From the NCBI GenBank assembly GCA_030603445.1, contig JAUVXU010000029.1:1-7916 (forward strand): a DNA stretch of 7,916 nucleotides, written 5' to 3'. Below the pieces are notes generated by a model. It searched no databases, was not told where the DNA came from, and saw only the letters and a program-made list of their open reading frames with translations. Source of the stretch: Methanomicrobia archaeon (GTDB taxonomy: Archaea; Methanobacteriota_B; Thermococci; Methanofastidiosales; NM3). This document shows, one piece after another, positions 1-4,525 of the stretch. A program made the position numbers and the translations under genes. Numbering within the stretch: position 1 is the stretch's first letter; every line of letters begins with the position of its first letter.

Positions 1-154
1 CGCAAGTATTATTAATGCATTAGGGAGCGCCTACTCATCAGTTCTACTACTACATGGGGCAATTATTCTTGTAGTTGGAGCAATTCTCATCATCTCAGCT
101 TACGTTATGAAAAGAAATAGGGAGAAAGCCCAAGATAATAATGATTATGCATAA
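1..154 (+). CDS. C-terminal end of a membrane protein (partial, possibly a transporter)
   Basis: Only the last 50 codons are present; the reading frame begins at base 2 and ends with TAA at 152-154. The visible protein holds one strongly hydrophobic stretch (about residues 18 to 36 of the fragment, from LLLHGAIILVV to ISAYV), followed by a basic, hydrophilic tail (MKRNREKAQDNNDYA). A final transmembrane helix followed by a positively charged tail is the usual C-terminus of a polytopic inner-membrane protein with a cytoplasmic end. The helix with an upstream small-residue segment (NALGSAYSS) resembles the last helix of major facilitator transporters, but this is only an impression from 50 residues. 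The frame, the stop and the hydrophobic helix are seen directly; the family is a guess. Confidence 0.6.
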   Translation, partial: ASIINALGSAYSSVLLLHGAIILVVGAILIISAYVMKRNREKAQDNNDYA

Positions 155-223
155 ATAGAATTCATCACCGTTTGCACATTTCTTTAATTAGGTTAATATT
201 TTGTAGCAGAAAATTATGAACAC

Positions 224-231
224 TTTAAAAA
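224..231 (+). promoter_or_regulatory. TATA box for the alkyltransferase-like gene
   Basis: TTTAAAAA begins 28 bases before the ATG at 252. In archaea transcription starts about 25 bases downstream of the TATA box, which would put the first transcribed base at or next to that ATG. The transcript would be leaderless, which agrees with the absence of a ribosome binding site. The surrounding DNA is AT-rich, so the exact box is uncertain. Confidence 0.5.
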
Positions 232-251
232 TTTAAAATAAAAACACATGG

Positions 252-740
252 ATGACGAATATGGTAAAAATAAAAAGAAGTTGGCAGGAAAAACTTGCGG
301 ATGATAAGAATCTTCCAATAGTGAAAGTTATAGACGATAAGATGAGCAAACGATGGGGTACTGGAACAGTAGTTATCCCAGCCCCGCGAGAAGTAGATAA
401 GATCATGAAAAACGTTCCAAGGGGAAAATTAATAACCATAAATATCATTCGTGAAAAACTGGCTAGAAAACACAATGCAACAATAGGCTGTCCAATGACT
501 ACAGGCATATTTGCGTGGGTAGCCGCCAATGCTTCTGATGAGGCTGCTGCGGAGGGAAAAGATGACATCACGCCTTACTGGAGAACGCTTAAATCAAAAG
601 GTGAACTTAATCCAAAATATCCTGGAGGAATAGAGATGCAGTCTGCTCTTCTAGAAGAGGAAGGTTTTGCTATAGAACCAGGAAAAGGTAAGAAACTACC
701 AAAAATTAAGGATTTCGAAACCTACCTTGTTGAAGTCTAG
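252..740 (+). CDS. Alkyltransferase-like (MGMT-fold) DNA-binding protein without the active-site cysteine
   Basis: The 162-residue protein matches the C-terminal DNA-binding domain of O6-alkylguanine-DNA alkyltransferases. VPRGKLITINIIREKLARK (55-73) corresponds to the helix-turn-helix start (VPxGxVxTYxxIA). TPYWRTLKSKGELNP (107-121) lies where MGMT has the active-site PCHRV(I/V)xxxG, and YPGGIEMQSALLEEEG (123-138) matches the following GG...KxxLLxxEG segment. In the aligned motif Cys is Tyr109 and His is Trp110 (PYWR). It therefore cannot carry out the usual alkyl transfer at that position and is better described as alkyltransferase-like. Characterised ATL proteins (PWHR) bind alkylated guanine, flip it out and hand the lesion to nucleotide excision repair; a similar role here is inference. 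Cys80 (IGCPMTTG) is present but is not in the active-site position. The N-terminal 45 residues (KRSWQEKL...MSKRWGTGT) and the tail after 140 appear specific to this subfamily. The start could also be the ATG at 261. The gene is monocistronic, with its own TATA box and a T tract after the stop. Confidence 0.8.
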   Translation: MTNMVKIKRSWQEKLADDKNLPIVKVIDDKMSKRWGTGTVVIPAPREVDKIMKNVPRGKLITINIIREKLARKHNATIGCPMTTGIFAWVAANASDEAAAEGKDDITPYWRTLKSKGELNPKYPGGIEMQSALLEEEGFAIEPGKGKKLPKIKDFETYLVEV

Positions 741-750
741 CCATGGCAAT

Positions 751-775
751 ATGCATCCTGAGGCATTGTTTTTTT
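751..775 (+). terminator. Terminator: weak hairpin plus T tract
   Basis: Just after the TAG stop at 738-740 there is a short inverted repeat (ATGC at 751-754 with GCAT at 763-766) followed by seven T residues at 769-775. Archaeal RNA polymerase terminates on T tracts, so the T run is the likelier signal; the 4-bp stem is weak. Confidence 0.5.
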
Positions 776-790
776 AATGTTTCATTATCT

Positions 791-803
791 AAGAAATATT
801 CTT
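791..803. promoter_or_regulatory. Small AT-rich palindrome upstream of the lipoprotein promoter
   Basis: AAGAA-ATA-TTCTT is a perfect inverted repeat of 5-bp arms. Its centre lies 28 bp upstream of the centre of the stronger palindrome at 819-831. It could be a second regulator site, but AT-rich 5-bp arms arise easily by chance. Confidence 0.2.
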
Positions 804-818
804 CTATAATTAGTTTAA

Positions 819-831
819 TGTTCATTGAACA
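819..831. promoter_or_regulatory. Candidate operator: palindrome just upstream of the TATA box
   Basis: TGTTCA-T-TGAACA is a perfect inverted repeat with 6-bp arms and a single central base. It ends 9 bp before the TATA box at 841-850, next to where TFB contacts the BRE. In archaea this is a typical position for a dimeric activator, or for a repressor blocking TBP/TFB. No regulator gene is adjacent. The palindrome is seen directly; the function is inference. Confidence 0.4.
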
Positions 832-840
832 AATCCTCAA

Positions 841-850
841 TATTTATATA
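841..850 (+). promoter_or_regulatory. TATA box for the DUF333 lipoprotein gene
   Basis: TATTTATATA is a near-canonical archaeal TATA element centred about 28 bases before the ATG at 874. There is no ribosome binding site between them, so the mRNA is probably leaderless or has a leader of a few bases. Confidence 0.6.
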
Positions 851-873
851 GCACTTACATCATACAATTAGCA

Positions 874-1401
874 ATGAATTCTAAAAAAAAGATTGGCATA
901 ATTGCCCCTATTGCAATTATTATTATGTTAGTTGCAGGATGCATTTCCTCAGAATCTGAAGAAGATGTAGATGGAGAAAATGGACTACCTGGAATGGCAA
1001 ATCCTGCCTCGGTGTATGCTGAACGCATGGGCTATGAAAGCGAGATGCGAGAAAATGAGAATGGCCAATACTCTGTTGTGATGTTTCCTGATGGGTCTGA
1101 ATGTGAAGAATGGACGTTCTTTCGTGGAGAATGTGCAAAAGAATGGCAAAAGGACCACTTAGTTGATCTCATTTCAGTTAACATGATACGTGACTGGGCG
1201 CAAGACCTTACGATAAGCGGCATTAATGTGGACACTATAAAAAACGCATCTAATGAAGGATATTACTTAACAGAAAAAGAGTCCAAGACGGATGCCCTTT
1301 TAGTCTACGACAGCACAGATTCGCTATGCGGTGAAGTCATAGTCTTCTTGAACGATTCCTGGGAAAGTGAACTTATAAGCATCTTATCGCAGACGGATTA
1401 A
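874..1401 (+). CDS. Secreted DUF333-domain lipoprotein
   Basis: The 175-residue protein begins with a lipoprotein signal peptide: basic MNSKKK, a hydrophobic core at residues 7-20 (IGIIAPIAIIIMLV) and the lipobox VAGC, with Cys23 as the predicted lipidated residue. An acidic linker follows (SSESEEDVDGENG). Residues 42-92 match the DUF333 family: ANPASVYAERMGY, then ENGQYSVVMFPDG, SECEEWTFFRGEC and KEW, with Cys77 and Cys87. DUF333 proteins are sometimes labelled putative hemolysins in databases, without good functional evidence. The remaining 83 residues (93-175) have no recognisable domain; they contain one cysteine (Cys152) and are mixed alpha/beta in character. The protein is expected on the outer face of the cell membrane, tethered by lipid. 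The gene is monocistronic, with a strong TATA box, a palindrome upstream and a T-rich region after the stop. The role is unknown; the lipoprotein and domain assignments are solid. Confidence 0.85.
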   Translation: MNSKKKIGIIAPIAIIIMLVAGCISSESEEDVDGENGLPGMANPASVYAERMGYESEMRENENGQYSVVMFPDGSECEEWTFFRGECAKEWQKDHLVDLISVNMIRDWAQDLTISGINVDTIKNASNEGYYLTEKESKTDALLVYDSTDSLCGEVIVFLNDSWESELISILSQTD

Positions 1402-1410
1402 TGCCAATAA

Positions 1411-1432
1411 TATTTTTTTCTTTTTAATTTTT
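1411..1432 (+). terminator. T-rich terminator after the lipoprotein gene
   Basis: Starting ten bases after the TAA stop (1399-1401) there are runs of seven, five and five T residues (within 1411-1432) with no stem before them. This is a typical archaeal intrinsic T-tract terminator. Confidence 0.55.
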
Positions 1433-1511
1433 CATCAAAATATGAAATAGACAGATGCTAGCATGTTTCACAAAATTATTGTATCAAACACAAAGATGCT
1501 AACAACGATAG

Positions 1512-1682
1512 CTACCTATGCGGTCTCCCGAAAAGATTTCGCAGGAGATATATAGCAATTAGAACCAGCACCAATAATAGCAATGGCTTGAGCAGCAATG
1601 ATGCAACGAATGTTACTATAAAAAGCACTACTAGCGCTACTAAGACAAATATTAATATCAACATAACCCCTGCAACGCTCAT
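1512..1682 (-). CDS. Small membrane protein (56 residues)
   Basis: Starting from the ATG at 1682-1680, the protein is 56 residues long. It has a short polar N-terminus (MSVAGV) and a hydrophobic segment at about 7-31. A Lys-Pro turn follows at 32-33, then a second hydrophobic segment at 34-47 and a basic tail (RNLFGRPHR). It could form a two-helix hairpin or one long helix. The frame stays open upstream to 1739, but the start at 1682 is preferred. A TATA-like TTTAAAAA lies at 1712-1705 on this strand, so transcription should begin at or next to that ATG, as for the other genes here. A further in-frame ATG lies at 1664. No known family is recognised. The gene converges with the DUF333 lipoprotein gene and is divergent from the LRV gene. 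The strongly biased hydrophobic composition and the matching promoter support a real gene, but small hydrophobic ORFs can occur by chance. Confidence 0.55.
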   Translation of the reverse strand: MSVAGVMLILIFVLVALVVLFIVTFVASLLLKPLLLLVLVLIAIYLLRNLFGRPHR

Positions 1683-1702
1683 GCTTTTACAAGAACAAAA
1701 GC
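1683..1702. promoter_or_regulatory. Inverted repeat between TATA box and start of the small membrane protein gene
   Basis: GCTTTT (1683-1688) and AAAAGC (1697-1702) form perfect 6-bp arms around an 8-base spacer. The repeat fills the space between the minus-strand TATA box (1712-1705) and the ATG at 1682. A protein bound here would block initiation, so this is a plausible repressor operator. If transcription began upstream, it could instead be a hairpin in the leader. Confidence 0.3.
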
Positions 1703-1704
1703 CG

Positions 1705-1712
1705 TTTTTAAA
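1705..1712 (-). promoter_or_regulatory. TATA box for the small membrane protein gene
   Basis: On the minus strand the sequence reads TTTAAAAA, the same octamer as before the alkyltransferase-like gene. It begins 30 bases before the ATG at 1682, a spacing that predicts a leaderless transcript. Confidence 0.45.
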
Positions 1713-1781
1713 TGTTGTCCCTCTTTGATGGCACGACAAGAACTGTCTGTATTTCCATTTTAAGTGTCATAACATCCTGAA

Positions 1782-1792
1782 GTTTTAAAAAG
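1782..1792 (+). promoter_or_regulatory. Probable TATA box for the LRV repeat gene
   Basis: GTTTTAAAAAG would place the transcription start near 1810-1815 and give a leader of about 45 bases before the ATG at 1857. This fits the presence of a ribosome binding site for this gene, unlike its neighbours. The box is AT-rich and the assignment is tentative. Confidence 0.35.
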
Positions 1793-1846
1793 GGAGATGT
1801 GTATGAAATGAATGAATTTGCCTTAAGTAGCGACATTATACTATTT

Positions 1847-1853
1847 GGTGATG
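1847..1853 (+). promoter_or_regulatory. Ribosome binding site GGTGATG that fixes the LRV start
   Basis: GGTGAT is complementary to the 3' end of archaeal 16S rRNA and lies 3 to 4 bases before the ATG at 1857. This favours 1857 over the in-frame TTG (1845), GTG (1848) and ATG (1851), which overlap the site itself. Confidence 0.6.
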
Positions 1854-1856
1854 ATT

Positions 1857-2636
1857 ATGAACTTAGCTTTTGAAGAGAAGACCAACTTAGCATTAAGCAA
1901 AGATACTCCTGAAGATATCCTAATGGATCTGGCATCTGATAACGATGCAACCATACGTGCGTACGTTGCTTGGAACGAAAACGCATCAGAGGGTGTGCTA
2001 AAGACATTAAAAGATGAACCATACCTTCATAACATATTAGAAAACTGGGCAAATGAGGGTATCAAGTTCTCGGAATCTCTGATAAGGGAACTATCATTAT
2101 CCACACAGCCTTTTGTAAGAAGAGCAGTAACGCATAGCTGCAATTGCCCAAAAGACGTACTCAGTACACTTACAAGAGACCCTTCAGAACATGTTCGAAT
2201 AGCTGTTGCTGCGAATTCAAATACACCTTCAGATGCCCTTGTATTACTCTCCAAAGACAAGGAGGAACTGGTGCGAAGAAAGGTAGCCCGCAATTGTAGC
2301 ACACCTTTAGAAACACTGATATCACTAACAAAAGACAGAAAATACAACGTTCGCACGATAGTTGCTGCAAACAAACGCCTGTCGCCTGAAAAACTAAAGG
2401 AACTAGCTTGTGATAGTGAAGGGCATGTCAGATACAGCGTTGCAGGAAATCCTAACACCCCAGTGGAGTGCCTTGAAGTATTCTCAGATGACAAGTTCTA
2501 TGAGATACGCATCAATGTAGCATTAAATCCAAACTGCCCGAATCACATTTTAGACAAATTAGAAAACGATGAGCTAGACGTAGTGCAAAATAGGGCAAGG
2601 GAAAAGAAGCTGGAGCGCGGTAGTAGAAAAAAATAG
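1857..2636 (+). CDS. Leucine-rich repeat variant (LRV/HEAT-like) protein
   Basis: The 259-residue protein is built almost wholly of about 24 to 26-residue repeats. Their consensus is roughly TPxxxLxxLxxDxxxxVRxxVAxNxN. Clear copies lie at about 17-42 (TPEDILMDLASDNDATIRAYVAWNEN, shown as two helices), 97-122, 123-147, 149-172, 176-199, 201-225 and 227-247; the stretch 43-96 is a degenerate pair. This is the pattern of the leucine-rich repeat variant family, which folds into alternating alpha and 3-10 helices as a curved solenoid and usually serves as a protein-binding scaffold. The cysteine-rich Fe-S domain of the Azotobacter LRV protein is absent, although scattered cysteines occur (95, 97, 147, 185, 205, 227). 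The tail (REKKLERGSRKK) is basic. There is no signal peptide or membrane helix, so the protein is probably cytoplasmic. The partner is unknown. The gene converges with the flavoprotein gene, only 13 bp apart. Confidence 0.8.
   Translation: MNLAFEEKTNLALSKDTPEDILMDLASDNDATIRAYVAWNENASEGVLKTLKDEPYLHNILENWANEGIKFSESLIRELSLSTQPFVRRAVTHSCNCPKDVLSTLTRDPSEHVRIAVAANSNTPSDALVLLSKDKEELVRRKVARNCSTPLETLISLTKDRKYNVRTIVAANKRLSPEKLKELACDSEGHVRYSVAGNPNTPVECLEVFSDDKFYEIRINVALNPNCPNHILDKLENDELDVVQNRAREKKLERGSRKK
2627..2633 (-). terminator. T tract for the flavoprotein gene, inside the end of the LRV gene
   Basis: On the minus strand there are seven consecutive T residues 17 to 23 bases beyond the flavoprotein stop codon. 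They overlap the Lys codons at the end of the convergent LRV gene. This is a plausible archaeal T-tract terminator, though the poly-Lys coding on the other strand explains the tract equally well. Confidence 0.3.
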
Positions 2637-2649
2637 GTAGGGGCACGAT

Positions 2650-4263
2650 TTACTTATCCTCAAATCCCAGTTCAAATCCTTCTTTTATTATTATTGCCTT
2701 TTTCCATTTGGGCATCTCTTCCGGATAGTCGCTTCTGTAATGCGCGCCGCGGGACTCTTTTCTTTCTAATGCTGCCAATGCTATTACCTTTGCTACATGA
2801 AGAGAGTTTCGAAGTATGAAGTAGTCGTCTAATTCTTTGACAGAATCAATATCCTCAAATCGTTTCCACAAGTCCGATATTTCTTCTAGTGCGCAATTTA
2901 TGCTTTTCTTGTCCCGGGTTATCCCCACATTTTTCCACATGATCCCCCTAAGCTCGCTTATCATCTCCATCTCTTCGCTGTTTTTTCCGACAGAAGGAAT
3001 GCTTTCTATGAAGTCTTTTGTATCCGTATCAAGATAACTATTAACATTTGCAAAATCAGATGCGCTTTTTCCTGCTATTTCCCCAAACACTAAAGCTTCG
3101 GTAAGTGCATTTCCTGCAAGCCTGTTGGCGCCATGCGTCCCGCCCGCACACTCACCGCATGCGAAAAGGCCGCTGACATTAGTCCTGCAAGCATCATCTA
3201 TCTTTACGCCCCCCATAAAGAAGTGGCAGGCAGGCCTAACGAGAAGTGGTTCATCTTTCAGATCTATTCCTTTGGATATGAAAAATTCTAATTCCTTCCC
3301 GTACTTTTTTGATAAGATGTCCTGGGGCACTTCCTTGTAGGAAATATAAATGCCCCCATCAATTCCTCTGCCTTCCATCACTTCCGTGAAGATTGCGCGC
3401 GACATCTTGTCACGAGTTGTCTTTTCCATAAGTATTGGGTCGTACTTGTCGATAAATCTCCCATTATTACTGTTTCTTAGCGTGGCACCATTAGTGAATA
3501 CAAACGGCAAGACAAGGTATGAGCTAAGCGCAACTGTTGGAAAAAACTGCACATACTCCATATCCACAAGCGATGCCCCAGCATCCTGAGAAAGGAAGTA
3601 GCCATCCCCCATTATTCCTGACGGGTTTGTAGTGTTCTTATACAGTTTTCCTGCACCGCCTGTGGCAAGCACTGCAGACTTGAAGGTGATGTGCGTGAAG
3701 TCTCCATCCCAAAATGCAAGGGCGCCTGCGACTCTTTTATCCTGCACAAATAGCTTTATCACTGATGACCCTTCAAGGAACTTCACGCCAGTTTTTCTGG
3801 CAGTTTCCAAAAGAGCAAGCGGTATTGCCCTGCCGCATCCCGGCCCGGGCGGGTCCACCCTGATCGTCCTGGCAACAGAGTTCCCGCCTGAAAGTTCTAA
3901 TGATAAGGTATGACCACTCCTGACGAATTTGACACCATCCTTTTCTAATGACAGGACCGAATTTTTTGCGTTTTCTGAAAGCACTTTTACAAGAGATTCG
4001 TCCGCAACATTTGCCGAACCCTTCATTATATCATTGAAATAAAGCTGTGGTGAGTCTTTTTCTCCAAACGGTGCATTTAGAATGCCTTCAGATATAGAGC
4101 TGCAACCACCCTTTCCAACACGCCCTTTTGTGACCATAAGAACACTGCCTGTGTGTTTTCCTGCTTCTATTGCAGCTTTTAATGCAGCAATTCCGCCACC
4201 AATTATCATAACATCTGCATATATTTTTTTCATATCATCAAGACCATACCAGTTATTTCTCAT
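2650..4263 (-). CDS. FAD-dependent oxidoreductase, succinate dehydrogenase / fumarate reductase flavoprotein family
   Basis: The 537-residue protein has the full architecture of the SdhA/FrdA/NadB/TfrA family. The FAD-binding Rossmann motif is VMIIGGGIAALKAAIEA (18-34), and the second FAD segment is LATGGAGKLYKNTTNPSG (199-216) with GDG (219-221). TTRD (282-285) carries the expected proton-donor Arg284. RPACHFFMGGV (343-353) has substrate His347, and GLFACGECAGGTHGANRLAG (365-384) has Arg381. The helical C-terminal domain holds RKESRGAHYRSDYP (501-514). The usual His before the covalently bound flavin is missing (GKGGCSS at 50-56), so FAD is probably non-covalent, as in NadB. Two substrate-side positions differ from classical fumarate reductases: QFHPT is QFFPT (239-243) and TEG is TNG (257-259). 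The protein may reduce fumarate (as TfrA, the flavoprotein of methanogen thiol:fumarate reductase) or oxidise another dicarboxylate; this cannot be settled here. No iron-sulfur or membrane-anchor subunit is adjacent. ATG at 4233 is an alternative start, but the TATA position favours 4263. Confidence 0.85.
   Translation of the reverse strand: MRNNWYGLDDMKKIYADVMIIGGGIAALKAAIEAGKHTGSVLMVTKGRVGKGGCSSISEGILNAPFGEKDSPQLYFNDIMKGSANVADESLVKVLSENAKNSVLSLEKDGVKFVRSGHTLSLELSGGNSVARTIRVDPPGPGCGRAIPLALLETARKTGVKFLEGSSVIKLFVQDKRVAGALAFWDGDFTHITFKSAVLATGGAGKLYKNTTNPSGIMGDGYFLSQDAGASLVDMEYVQFFPTVALSSYLVLPFVFTNGATLRNSNNGRFIDKYDPILMEKTTRDKMSRAIFTEVMEGRGIDGGIYISYKEVPQDILSKKYGKELEFFISKGIDLKDEPLLVRPACHFFMGGVKIDDACRTNVSGLFACGECAGGTHGANRLAGNALTEALVFGEIAGKSASDFANVNSYLDTDTKDFIESIPSVGKNSEEMEMISELRGIMWKNVGITRDKKSINCALEEISDLWKRFEDIDSVKELDDYFILRNSLHVAKVIALAALERKESRGAHYRSDYPEEMPKWKKAIIIKEGFELGFEDK
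2678..2704 (+). terminator. T-rich termination region for the LRV gene
   Basis: About 45 to 65 bases after the LRV stop the plus strand is rich in T (runs of four and five). This region lies inside the 3' end of the convergent flavoprotein gene. It is the first T-rich stretch available to end the LRV transcript, so the two mRNAs probably overlap at their 3' ends. Confidence 0.25.
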
Positions 4264-4269
4264 TAAATG

Positions 4270-4283
4270 AATAATGAATTATT
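4270..4283. promoter_or_regulatory. AT-only palindrome at the flavoprotein transcription start
   Basis: AATAAT-GA-ATTATT is a perfect inverted repeat with 6-bp arms. It lies between the flavoprotein TATA box and its start codon, where a repressor could act. The low complexity makes chance likely. Confidence 0.2.
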
Positions 4284-4291
4284 TTTTGTAA

Positions 4292-4305
4292 TAATTTAAA
4301 TATAT
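4292..4305 (-). promoter_or_regulatory. TATA box for the flavoprotein gene
   Basis: The minus strand reads ATATATTTAAATTA, a strong TATA-like block 29 to 42 bases before the ATG at 4263. It predicts a transcript with a leader of at most about 12 bases. No ribosome binding site is seen, which agrees. Confidence 0.5.
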
Positions 4306-4489
4306 GTTCTTTTAGCATCCGATATTATCAAAAATAATAAAATCTATTCCCGATAAGAATGGCGCTTGTGAGTTTGCTATTCCCATACTAAACAATACGA
4401 AGCCATGATTATGTGTTTCACAAGATTTTGATAGGTGTATTGGCAGAAAATAAATAAAAAAATTGTATTATGTAAATTTTTTAGAAAGA
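4306..4489. other. Intergenic region between divergent genes, nothing recognised
   Basis: This lies between the flavoprotein promoter (minus strand) and the kinase promoter (plus strand). It has no open frame longer than about ten codons and no clear hairpin, RNA gene or repeat array. The stretch TGTTTCACAAGATT at about 4412-4425 resembles TGTTTCACAAAATT near 1463-1476 in another intergenic region (13 of 14 bases), which is too short to interpret. Confidence 0.4.
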
Positions 4490-4498
4490 TTTTAATTA
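4490..4498 (+). promoter_or_regulatory. Probable TATA box for the sensor kinase gene
   Basis: TTTTAATTA begins 36 bases before the ATG at 4526, so transcription would start a few bases before that codon. No ribosome binding site is visible, which suggests a near-leaderless mRNA. Another AT-rich block at 4507-4516 is a weaker candidate because it is too close to the start. Confidence 0.35.
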
Positions 4499-4525
4499 GT
4501 AGACATTAATAAATAGTTGTATTTT

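Noticed and set aside
1456-1504. Direct/inverted repeat of a GATGCTAGCA-like motif in the intergenic region (near 1453-1463 and 1494-1504)
   Set aside because: The arms are only 6 to 10 bases with a mismatch, and the potential stem needs a large asymmetric bulge. It is not convincing as a hairpin, attachment site or terminator.
2027-2494. 155-codon minus-strand frame opposite the LRV gene
   Set aside because: The repetitive coding sequence keeps the opposite strand open. The translation is Ser/Leu-rich without domain features, and the plus-strand LRV repeats are clear.
1463-4425. TGTTTCACAARATT occurs in two intergenic regions (about 1463-1476 and 4412-4425)
   Set aside because: Thirteen of fourteen bases match, but there are only two copies, no symmetry, and different positions relative to promoters. 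Chance cannot be excluded in AT-rich DNA.
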